64,000 nucleotides of DNA from Tyto alba (lineage: Eukaryota > Chordata > Aves > Strigiformes > Tytonidae): NCBI RefSeq assembly GCF_018691265.1, contig NW_024881296.1, positions 1,140,779-1,204,778 of the forward strand, in the 5' to 3' direction. Positions 48,937-59,300 of this stretch are shown here, piece after piece. Each line of letters starts with the position of its first letter. The stretch's first letter is position 1. Under the pieces are notes generated by a model, which was given only the letters and a program-made list of their open reading frames with translations, was not told the origin of the DNA and made no database searches. The position numbers and the translations under genes are program-made.

Positions 48937-49946
48937 TGTATGGGGTTTGCGTGACAAGGTTTTGGTAGCGGGGGGGTTCAGGGGCGGCTTCTGTGAGAAG
49001 CTGCCAGAAGCTTCCCCCACGTCTGATGAAGCCAATGCCACCCGGCGCCAAGACGGACCCACGGCTGGCCAAGGCCGAGCCCGGCAGCGGTGCTGACGGC
49101 GCCTCTGGGATAATATATTTAAAAGTGGGGGAGAAAGAAAAAAAAAAACAAAACAACAAAACAACACAAACAAAACCAAACTGGAAAGTTAGTGGGGAGA
49201 GGAGTGAGACTGTGAGAGAAACAGCCCTGCAGCGCCCAAGGCCAGGGGGAAGGCGGGGAGGAGGTGCTCGGGGCCCAGAGCAGGTTCCCCTGCAGCCCGT
49301 GGGGAAGCCCACGGCGAGGCCGGCTGTGCCCCGCACCCAGGGGGCGCCACGGCCGAGCAGGTGCCCACCGGCAGCCCGGGGGGGACCCCACGCCGGAGCA
49401 GGGGGGTGCCCGAAGGGACCCCGTGGGAAGCCCACGCCGGAGCAGTTCGGGAAGGACTGCAGCCCGTGGGAAGGACTCGCATCAGAGGAGTCGGGGGAGG
49501 ACGGTCTCCCGTGGGAGGGACCCCACGCTGGGACGGGGGGGAGAGTGTGAGGAATCCTCCCCCGGCAGGGGCAGGAGCAGCAGAGGCAGCGTGTGATGGA
49601 CTGACCCCAGCGCCCATTCCCCGTCCCCCTGCGCTGCTGGAGGGGAGCAGGGAGAGAATGGGAGTAGAGTTAAGCCCAGGAAGAAGGGAGGGGTGAGGGG
49701 GAAGGTGTTTTAAGATCTGGTTTTATTTTTCATTATCCTACTCTGATGTGATTGATAATAAACGAAACTGATTGCCCCAAGTGGAGTCTGTTTTGCCCGA
49801 GACAGTAACTGCCGAGTGATCTCCCTGTCCTTATCCCGACCCATGAGCCTTTCGTTTTATTTTCTCTCCCCTGTCCAGTTGAGATGGGGAGTGACAGAGC
49901 GGCTTCAGCGGGCACCAGGGGTCCAGCTGGGGTCAACCCACCACAA
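48937..49946 (+). mobile_element. Solo LTR of an avian endogenous retrovirus (copy 1)
   Basis: Begins TGTATGG and ends near CCCACCACA(A). It aligns by eye along its whole length with the element at 61,605-62,619: the 5' GGTTTTGGTAGC block, the GAGAAGCT block, the tandemly repeated CCCACGC(C/T)GG-type middle, and the 3' GCCTTTCGTTTTATTT-like end. A TATA-like TATATTTAAAA is at 49,114-49,124 and a polyadenylation signal AATAAA at 49,757-49,762. Flanking CTGCT (48,932-48,936 and 49,947-49,951) is a possible 5-bp target duplication, as in ERVL-type elements, though exact ends are ambiguous by one base. No gag, pol or env flanks it, so it is a recombined solo LTR. Open frames inside are GC-rich repeats, not viral proteins. 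Confidence 0.85.
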
Positions 49947-52900
49947 CTGCTACAGAAGTCGTTAGAGAGAAAGAAACCACAAAACCTGAAGTAAAAGGAG
50001 CTCGTGAAACCAGGTCTGCTCAAGGTGTGTAGTGTGCCTGTAGCCAGAGCAGGTCCCAGGAGCTCGGTGCAGCTCTCCCACCCTTGCAAATGGGGAGTAA
50101 TTCCCCTGCCGCCCATGAATTTGAGGTTTCCAAACCCAAATCAAATCAGGGCCTGGCAAGAGGGGCCTGATCCCTCCCTGCTTGCACCCAGGTGCATTTT
50201 AAGCCATCAGAAATATCTGATCCCCATGCAGGTGCCCTGGTGAGGTAGACTTCACCTTCAGCGACATCTTCCAGGGAGTGTAAGAAGGTGTGTATTGTGT
50301 TCAAGAGAATGCTTGCTAAAAATATTCTTTTGAGTGTAATCAAGATGATTTGGTAGATAGTTTCAGGGAAAGACCTCAGAGCCTGCCTTTTTTACTGCTC
50401 TATAGTTGTTTACAAAATAAGGTGGTTTAGTTAGTTATTGGCCTCAGGGAATACCTTTAAAAACCTGCAAATGCTCACTTATATGTGGATAAAAGCAGTG
50501 AATTTCTTTCAGCTGTGTTTGCTTTTTGAAAACATTCCAGTCAATTAGATTAGCAGCTAGAAATGTTTATGGAAAGAATTTTAAGCCCATTTTAGAGGGT
50601 ATTCATGGAAAGCAAAATTTTATCTCAAAAACACAGTCATCTTACTGAGTGTTAATTTATGTTCATCGACTCAGGGAATGCAAACCAGTATTGTATGTCT
50701 GATTTGTTCAGGTCGTTTATCTCTCCTGTTTATCCAGTCTCTTCTCGTTTTCTGCCATGCTGCTTCCTATTCCTCTGCTATGCCAGGGTTGGAAAATGTA
50801 ACATTTTATTTGTTCTCTTCACACCTTCTGCATTTCCCTCTGAACAGAGGGCTCCTTTCTTGAGCAACAGTGAAAGTAAACCGCTATCACAAAGCAAACT
50901 TGGGGCCCTGGAATATAAAACCTCTCCCTGCAATATTTAAATTCCTTTGAAAACCATCCTCTGCCATATGTCTATAAACACTGTCCAGCTGCAACAGGCT
51001 TATAGATTCTTGGAGACCATCTGAATTTACCAAAGAAATAACAGTACTGTGTGCTGAGATGCAGTCAATTGCCATTTTAAACATTTCACTTAGATCTTCA
51101 GATACATTTTTTTCTTTCTCTGTTGGCGATTGTTAGATAGAACTGGGAGCAAAAGTATACCAGCGTAAAATACTTGCTTTTCTTAAATGAAGTTCATCTT
51201 TCTAAATAGTTATATGAAAATTATCAGCTTTATTACAGGACATACGGTAGCACTGTGCAGCTGAAAAGACAGATTTAAGTTTAACGTCATTACTACCATC
51301 ACATAAACAGGCTAATGTGCGTGCTCCAGCAGTTCAGCATCATGTTCCCAATTCCTTCTCTTAGCAAATGATCAAGGGAGAAGATCCAGAGCTCTTGTTT
51401 CAAGAAAACAAACCCTCCTCTACTTAAAGGAAAAAAAAAAAAAAAATCTGTAAATGGTTTTTATCCCAAAAGCATGACATTTACATGTGTGTTAACGCTT
51501 TCAGCTGTCTGGTGTCACCGTGCCCCCGCACAGCACTGTCAAACACCAACTTTTCATGTAATTTTAAAAACTCACGTTACTTCACTAATACCTTGTAAGT
51601 ACTTCTGTTCAAACAGCTTCATTGCCTGGTTTGCAAACATTTCTGATCATGGGCTGAGTCGCTTGTATTATTCCATTACCAGAAACCACGTGACATTTAT
51701 TATATTAAAATACAGTACTGAACGTTTCACTCTTAAGTCCAAAGTCTGAACCACAGTTTAAATATGTTCTTTATATTTTTTTCCATCTAAGTTTATCGTA
51801 GAAACTACCAGAAGTTTTACACTGGCCTTTTAAATGCCTGCGGGTATTTATTTGCAAACTTCCACAGCCAAATGTGCTAGAAGCATTAAGATTAGCTGCA
51901 ATGCCAGTTGTCATCTGACTGCAGCCCGTGCGGGGCAGAGGCCATATGGTTTTTACTGCTTAGGAATGGAGTGGCAGAACGGGAACACTGATAAAAATAT
52001 AATAAATAATAGCAATATACCAAGCACAATTACTCTGTCAAATGCCAGGCGTCAAGCACTTGTAGCAGGGATACTTTCTTGTGGTCCATGAGAAGAAGAT
52101 TTAGTTGTAGTAAATAGCCGGTGAGAAAATTTCAAACACAAAGGTTTGAGAAAACTAAGCTGCATGCGGACCAGCATGCTGAATTAAAGAGTAAATGATA
52201 TCCTATGAGGTGTTTGTCCAGGTCAAGTTGCAAGTCCCTCAAAATCAGGATTTTATCATAAGAGAACTACCATACGTTTATTGTGAGCCACGACCACCAA
52301 TTCCTCACACATTGGTGCTGGCAGAAAGTGGAGTATAAATGAAAGGAACAATTTTAAACATATGGCAATCTGGCAAAGTGCTCTTACATTTTAATTATGC
52401 TGCAGAAAGGTCGCGGCTGGCTCTGTGTCGGTGGAGGAATAATTTGCTTTTATGGTTTATGAATGTGCCTCTCCAAAACTGAAGAACCAAGAACTGGAGA
52501 AGAAAACATGATTTTTCTGTGTAGGCTGTCGGTTCTGATCTGCTTTTAAAACAGCCTTCCAGAAGCATCCTGAAATTTTACCGGCTTATCCCACATTTCC
52601 AGGGTGCCCATGCAGTTCTCAGGGCTGGGCTGGAGCATCTCCAAGTTAAGAAGGACGCAAAACCCAGGTGTCCTGGCTGTCAGTCGTGGCACGGCGTTCG
52701 GCGTGCCCAGGGCAGTCCGTAGGTGCAGGAGGCAATCCAAGGGGAGCCTGGACGCACTGATCCGCCTCTGGAAAAGGGTCTCTAGGCTTTCAGCTCTGCA
52801 GAGGGGTGCTGTGAGGAGGGAGGACGACAGGTTACGTGGCTTTTCAGTATCACACTATGCACCCTCCGGCACGGTCAGGTGGGAAGGGGTGCTTTCCCTG

Positions 52901-54000
52901 GGCCAGGACGCTTCCCATCCCCTTTCCATCAACTTGTTTTTATTCAGTGACAGCCTGCTCACCTTAGCAGGGACAGCAAATGTAATTTTGTGAGACCTCT
53001 AAAGGAGCTGCGTAGTGGTAATAAGGATTTTCTTTCTCTTACCTGGTTTTCAGACCCAGTCCAGCATAGCCCATAAGAGCATGTCACGACACAGCTCCCA
53101 GTAAGACATCTTTAGCAAGAGCTTCATGCACGTTGAGGTTTCAAAACATAATTAGAAAGTTGTGAAGGGATGAGCTTGTCAGGAGAAGGTGACATGCTCT
53201 TGGTTTGAGGCCAAATGTTAAGAACCATCCCCGAGTTCATTTATAGTTCTCAAATTATCTGTGTCCTTTTTCAATAGGCTATTTTCTGAAAAGAAGGAGA
53301 ATTTTTTAAAGCATAATACATTAGCTTTGGGACTAGCTGTTTGCAGTCGGGTATGGGGTTCCTCTCCAAGGAGAAAGACCCAGGCCCTGTTAGTTGTTTC
53401 CCGGCATTGCTGCAAGCCTCAAACCCCCTGGGGGTGGGGATGGGGTTGGTGTTCTACTCCCCCCAGCAGCCCCAGACATCCCCGGAGTCTGCAAGTCCGA
53501 ATAGATAAGCATGGAGCAGGGCCCCATACAAAAGCAAGAGAGGTAAAGTGATTTACTTAAGGATAAGACTCATCTCTCCCAAAAAGACACTCCCACCCTT
53601 TGATTGCTTTATCTCTTCGGTGCTGATGGAGCTGCAAGGAACAGAGTCTCTCAGGTAGGGCAATGGTTAATCCAACGTGAAAGCAGAAGGAAAATGTCTT
53701 GCTACAGATTTAATTCCCACAGTTGTCCTTTCTTACCTCTGCTGTAGACCAGAGGGCCTGAATGCAGGTGGGAGTGTTTCTGTTAGAAATGCTTCTGACA
53801 ATAAATATTGTGAAAATCAGCATTGTTTTGTTAAAAAAAGAATGGATGCGCACCTCCAGTGACCTCTATTTTTCACTTCACTGAAGTGATTATAAATGGC
53901 TTTCCTTCTCCAGCAACGCCTTTGCTGTGGGCACTATTCATTGTTTTCACCTCCCTGTCCATATCCAGGTGTACTGATTTTTTTTCCTCCTGTTTCCAAA
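49947..54000. other. Non-coding stretch, no gene recognised
   Basis: Mixed AT-leaning sequence. An A-run lies near 51,430-51,446. A minus-strand donor-like CAG|GTAAGA at about 53,035-53,045 has no convincing partner. No retroviral internal sequence or primer-binding site follows the LTR. Confidence 0.45.
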
Positions 54001-55120
54001 GGCTGCCTTCGCCCTGAGCTGGGGCAGAATGTGCTCCTGCAACGCCGCTTCAACACTTACCGCTGTGGTTAGCCACGCTGAAGGAGTGCCCGGGATCGAC
54101 GCACGGCTACCGTTTCCATCCGCGGCTCGGCTCGGTCCTCGTCAACTCACCCGGTGGCACGGGAACCGGGTAGGGGCTGGAGGGACGTGTGGGTGACAAG
54201 GGTGCTGGGTCGGTGGCTCTGTCCGAAGAGCGAGCATGGAAGCTGTAAACGGCCCCCCCCCCCCCAGGTCAGGAGAGCATCGGAAGATGTCAAGGGCCAA
54301 AATAAGGGTCAGGGCTCAGCTTGGATATGGGAAGAGACACTCGGGGAGGCGCTTGGCAGGAGCTGGGGAAATTTGCCAAGCTCTGTAGAGAGGTCTCTCC
54401 CTCTCTGGGCTTTATCCAGCCCTGCTCAGGAATAGCCAAGCCAATGCCAGGAACTGGAAAATGAAACTGCGCAAAGACAGAGGGGGAAAAAAAAAAAAAT
54501 TCCAAGCTGCAAAGCTGGGGAGGAAAGAACACCAGAGTGAAAAGCTGGTGTGCTAGAAATAATTTGTTCAGTCTGAACCCACCGGGTGATTTCGATAGAG
54601 GAGGGGCAGAAACTTTGCCACGCTCAGGAATGTCGTGCTTGGTTTATTTACAGCATTTCTTTTGCTCCCCCTCCCGCGCTGAGCTAGAGCCAGTGAGCAA
54701 GACGGAGGGAGGGAGAAAAAGAGAGGCCGAGAGCCTTCTGCAGTCGATGGGGGCCTATAAATAGCTGGTGAAGTCTTCTAATACCGATCGGGTGCGTCAT
54801 TATGGCCCTCCCCGGCTCGGCTCCGCGGCGGGAGTGGGAGCTGCGGCGGCACCCGGAGCCGAGCAGCCGGGCTGGGCACAGCCGGAGCTGGGAGAGGGAG
54901 GCTGGGAGGTGCCGAGCGGGTGGCACGCTATGTGCTGCGGCCTGCCGCGGCGAGAAAGAGGGGGGCAAGCGAGCCACCAGCCCGCCTCGCCTCGCCCCGG
55001 CCGTGCGAAGCGTATTCTTCTAGTTCTTGTTCTCGCAGCTGCCCCGGGGGCACTGGGGAAATGCTTTTTCCCCAAATAAATGGGCGTCTGAGGTCTGTGC
55101 CTCTGCCCGACTTTGATTCC
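54001..55120. promoter_or_regulatory. Secondary GC-rich region with CpG clusters
   Basis: CG dinucleotides cluster at 54,050-54,270 and again at 54,780-55,020, weaker than the main island. A 13-C run (54,253-54,265) precedes AGGTCA. Combined with the TATA/MEF2-like box at 54,755 it may be an alternative promoter or enhancer. Open frames on both strands are Pro/Arg/Gly-rich and unrecognised. Confidence 0.4.
54755..54764 (+). promoter_or_regulatory. TATA box / MEF2-like element
   Basis: CTATAAATAG fits both a TATA box and the MEF2 consensus CTA(A/T)4TAG. It sits at the upstream edge of a CpG-rich stretch. A start about 30 bases downstream would fall near 54,787, just before an ATG at 54,802 in good Kozak context (A at -3, G at +4), which opens a 73-codon frame to 55,023. 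The peptide is not recognised and no good donor lies inside it. Confidence 0.35.
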
Positions 55121-55154
55121 GGGGGGGGGGGGGGGTGGGGGTGGGGGTGGGGAG
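55121..55154 (+). repeat. G-quadruplex-prone G/T tract
   Basis: A 15-G run followed by GGGGG units separated by single T. It meets the usual four-G-run pattern several times over. Length may be unreliable in the assembly. Confidence 0.85.
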
Positions 55155-56519
55155 GATTTCTGAAGTCTGGCCATGCCATTTGCTCCCCCACCTTGCTCCT
55201 CCTCACCCAATAGTAACGGTCAGAGGAGGAAGAAGAGGTGATGGAGTAAGTTTGGCAAGACGGGCAGCCAGCAATCCCTTCTCCGCAGGTTAAGAAGTTG
55301 CTCTCAAAGGTGACTAAAGGCAAATGTCTGCGGGTTGCTAGAGGGGATTTCTAGCCCAAATTTCCCACCCCTGTCACCAACACCTCACACCACTGGAGAT
55401 AAGCCTCTTGTAAATAATGCTGCTGCTTCTGCCTGCTCTTTTTAAACCGTTGCTCTTTAATCCAGATTTCAGGGCTGGGGCGTGAGACGACCTGGTGCTT
55501 TCTTTTCTGAGCTCCCGCTCTCAGCCCCGTAGCAGCAAGCTATGGTAAAATACTTCTTGCAAAGAGCCCCTAAAACAGCATAAAATGCTTACATAAATGT
55601 GGGGAGGACTTTTTCAACTAATTAAAAGGAGACTCCAGTCACTTCCCCTTTTTTTTTTTTTTTTTTTTTTGCAGCGCTGCTATATTTTTGGAGCATCCTG
55701 ACCTGCTTCATTTCAGTCATTTCTCTTCTCCATCTGCTTTGTATTCCTTCATTTCTCCTTGGAAGGTTTTGCAAACTCAGATGCAATTTGATGTATATTT
55801 GTAGGAGCGCAGTTAACAGATCTCCTTATCAGACACCAGTTTCAGTGACTTAATGATGCTACTGATAAAAGGGTGAGTACAGACTGGCCAAATCTCACTG
55901 GTTTCAACCATCTTCCAAAAGAAATTTTTCATTATGAAACATTGTGGAAATTGCTTACGCCAATCCCATGGAAAGAAGTGGAATAACCCACTGGCAAATT
56001 CTTCCTATCTGAGTCTATTTGCTCAAAAATTGACCTGTTAAACAAGAAGATGTCAGGCTGACACAGGCAGGTCTCTCTGCCGAGCCAGTGCCATGAGATA
56101 CGCTCCTTTTCGAGGAAGATGGTGATTTCTCCCAGGTTTGGGGCTCTCCTTGGGGTCTACCAGTGCTGCACCGATGTCCGGCAGAGGAATCATCTCTCCA
56201 TGAAATCGCACCACATCAAGAAACTGGAGGCCCCTCCAGGAGTCCTAATTCCCTAAAATTTCCTGAGGATGTTGAAGCTCTGGAGCAGTGTGGAGTTGGC
56301 TATGAGCAGCCTCTGCAAGAGGAGGCGCAGCCCTCCGTGGATGTTTGAGCACCCGGCGGGTTTATCAATACAAAACCCAGCTCAGAGAGAGGGGGATGAG
56401 GATGATGGTTAATCTGTTTGGGGATCAACGGAGGTTGCTGGCACCTGAGGGGAGGAGCAGCACGTGTTGGGCTCTGCTGTGTCAGGGGTGACCGGAGTGC
56501 TTGCAGCAAGTGATAAAAT
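55155..56519. other. Non-coding stretch
   Basis: Includes a 22-T run (55,649-55,670) immediately followed by GCAG, which looks like an extreme splice acceptor but has no downstream exon evidence. No gene recognised. Confidence 0.4.
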
Positions 56520-56660
56520 TGGGTAGTTTCTCCCAAGTTTGATGCAATAGGTGGCAAACAGAGAAAGAAATGGGAATGACAGGATGAGAGATCACATATG
56601 CTCAGGGAAAGGGACATAGCAGGAAAGGTGATAAATTGGTGAAAAAAAAGTAAACCAACC
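56520..56660 (+). repeat. Left arm of a near-perfect inverted repeat
   Basis: This 141-base arm is the reverse complement of 57,734-57,879 with no substitutions. The only differences are two gaps, four bases and one base, missing from this arm. Identity starts abruptly at TGGGTAGTTT and stops abruptly after AACCAACC. Flanks do not show a target-site duplication. I do not recognise the arm as a known transposon end. Confidence 0.95.
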
Positions 56661-57733
56661 CAAAAGTCTCTCCGCTGAGAGAGAGGAGGACTGTCCCTGG
56701 GAAGTTACAACTCACTCCCAAGCGGAGCGTTTGTCTCCAAGCATCGCTGGTTTCTCAGTGTCCAAAAAGTTTCTTGGTTTTGTGAGTCTTTTGTAAGGAT
56801 GGGTGCAGAAGAAACTAGTGATCCTGCCTCCCCCACACCCCAAACCACCCTAAAGTCCAGTGAATAAAATTCCTGATGTGAAACTCTGCCTGGGCTGGCT
56901 TTTAAGAGGAGACAGTGGATTTTGGCATAATCATCAAATTATTATAATATCATAATATTATGTTATATAAAATATAGTTATTATAGATTGAGCTCTGAAT
57001 GCAAGAGCCAGGCTCACCCTTGGTTGTGCTCTTCTGCATCCCTCTGCACCCAAGCCAAGCTCCGTACAGGCTGCAAGAGCCTGGGCTGGAGGCAGCTGTG
57101 CCCTGCTCTGTATCCTCTGCACCACACAAATCCCATTCCCGAGGATGTGATGCCTTGGGTACCCACGTCCCGCTGGCCATTTGCATTTTTCCATCGTGCT
57201 GGAAATGTCTCCACCGTGCCGATTTGGTCCCTGGCTCTGCTCTCAGCAAAACGCAACGGGAGCAAGAGCAGCCACCCCAGGCAGACTTGTCTTAGTCCTG
57301 AGGAAGCCTCAAACCCTGTTGCCCCACCTCACAGCACCCTCCCCCACGTCCTTGTTCATCTGAATAAATTTGGGTATGTACATCTTTTCATGGGGAAAAA
57401 TAAAATATGAGGCTTAAAAGAGGTTCAGAACATCTTTTTTTTTTTTTTTCTAACAGTGAGGTCCATGCTGGCCACAGGCTTGAAACGAGCTGGGATCTAC
57501 CTTTCTGAACTGAAATCGTGAGGATTACTCACACGTTGAAAAATACGCCTGTGTTGAAATTCCCTTGTTGGATTAAGACCTAAACCCTGCAATTGTCACT
57601 TTTCCCACCAGAGGAAAGTGCCAGTGGCTTAACTAAATATACTGTCCTCATCATGGCCTGCCATTTCCAGTTTGTTTCTCTTTCCCCTTTTACTGGAACT
57701 CCTCCACGTTTCTGTAAGTTTATTTTATTTTTC
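56661..57733. other. 1,073-bp spacer of the inverted repeat
   Basis: Single-copy-looking sequence. It contains an AT-only-like near-palindromic block at 56,936-56,985 and a GC-richer segment at 57,000-57,350 with open frames on both strands (up to 140 codons). It also has a 15-T run at 57,435-57,449. No transposase-like frame is recognised, which argues against an autonomous DNA transposon. Confidence 0.4.
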
Positions 57734-57879
57734 GGTTGGTTTACTTTTTTTTCACCAATTTATCACCTTTCCTGCTATGTCCCTTTCCCTGAGCCATATG
57801 TGATCTCTCATCCTGTCATTCCCATTTCTTTCTCTGCCTGTTTGCCACCTATTGCATCAAACTTGGGAGAAACTACCCA
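57734..57879 (-). repeat. Right arm of a near-perfect inverted repeat
   Basis: A 146-base arm, reverse complement of 56,520-56,660. Transcription through both arms would give an RNA hairpin with about 140 paired bases and a 1.07-kb loop. Both arms read LPPIASNLGETTQ in one frame, which merely reflects their shared sequence. Confidence 0.95.
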
Positions 57880-58440
57880 AACTACAAATAGTGGACAAAA
57901 TAAAGCCAAATTCGCTCTGGATTTGTGTCTCTTCTGTATCTATGATATGCAAGTGCTGATAAGAGTTTTTTCCATGGTTGGGGCAATTTGCTGTTAGGGA
58001 TTCTCTCAAGTCCAGTAAGAATTGTGCTGACATGAAGCTATTTCCAGGTGGTACGCCCAGGCTTTGGGATGAGGCTGATGAAAAAAGTGGGCTCGAGGTT
58101 TTGTCGCATGTGAATAAGAAACTAAGAACAAGGGAAAGGCAAGGATTTAATTAAGCTCAGTGGTTTACTCCGTACTTATTTTGCTTTAAAACAAAAAATA
58201 TTCATGAACAGCTTTTTAAGCATTTTGGTTTATTTACCTGGTTTGGCCTCTCGCTCCTTCTGCTATTTTCCTTGCTGGAAAATAAAAGATGCTAAATAAA
58301 TAAAAAAATAATTTAAAAAAAAAAAAAAAAGAGAAGGAAAAAGTATTACTTTTGAGAAAAGTTTCACAGAAAACAGAATATTGCCATTAAATTGAAAGTG
58401 TAGCATGGACCAGCACCCCTGCTTCCAGTATACTTCTCAG
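57880..58440. other. Non-coding spacer, AT-rich
   Basis: Contains an A-rich segment near 58,300-58,332. No gene recognised. Confidence 0.4.
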
Positions 58441-59300
58441 ATGTCTTTTCCACGCATGAACTGAATATCGATGTGACGTGATCTGTCCGTGGGCTTGCTC
58501 AGGGACTTGGCTGGACCCGGCTACTCGGCCCCAGCCCTCGCTGTCGGTGGGAAGTGCTCAGTCGGGAGCAGCACTGAAGGCAGCTTTCGCCCTGGTTGCC
58601 GGCCAGCCCTCGGCTTGCCGGCCTGATTTCAAGGGGCTTGGGGAGCTCACGGGCTGCCTGGGTTCTGCGGGAGCTCCCCCGAATGCTGCACAGTGCTCCC
58701 TGAAAGCCTTTTCTGCGCATTTAGCTTATATATTGCTAAATAAGAGAGCCAGGGAACAGCCTCCGGCCCCAAAGCCAAACGCCAGGCTGGCTCTGTGTTC
58801 CCTGTGCAGCATCCCATATAGTGCAAAGCCATTCTTGCTATTTTTTGTGTTGGTTTTTTTGTTGTTTTTTTTTTTTTTTCAGTATTTAAAATAGCCGCAG
58901 CTCTCTGTTGCAGCCTGCCAGCAAGAGGTTTCCGCAGCATGACCTGGAAGGGGGTTTTGCATGCCCTCGAGGGTGGCGTGAGGGTGTTCTGTTGCAAACC
59001 CTCTCTGGGATCAGATGGGAGGATGGGGGCCAGGGATGCCAGAGCTGAGCCTGATCCCGTCCCAGGAGAGCATCCGCAGCACCCGGGCCGGGGACCCGGC
59101 CCACGGCCAGGCAGCGCTGCCAGGCCCGCGGCCCACCGCCGGCCCTCTTCCATTTCACAGCGTAGACACAAACTTCGGGTGCCGGCTCCATCTGCTGAAA
59201 TTTGGTTTCTGCTGGGGGGATGGAACTGAAGGGGGTGAGAAGGGGATGTCGGGAGAGGGGCATATACTCGAGGACTGAGTAAGTGCCTTTCTGTGGGAAA
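58441..59300. other. GC-richer region with long unrecognised open frames
   Basis: A minus-strand frame of 226 codons (58,647-59,327) and plus-strand frames of 138 and 96 codons overlap here. An acceptor-like T-run ending TTTCAG is at about 58,862-58,880. No domain, repeat or family resemblance was seen. The frames are Pro/Gly/Arg/Leu-rich and overlapping on both strands, as expected of GC-rich non-coding DNA. Confidence 0.25.

Noticed and set aside
55649..55674. T22-GCAG as a real splice acceptor
   Set aside because: A poly(T) slippage tract followed by GCAG mimics an acceptor; no plausible exon follows.
56520..57879. DNA transposon with terminal inverted repeats
   Set aside because: No TA or longer target-site duplication flanks the arms, no transposase-like frame lies between them, and the ends match no superfamily I know. 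Kept as an unexplained inverted repeat instead.
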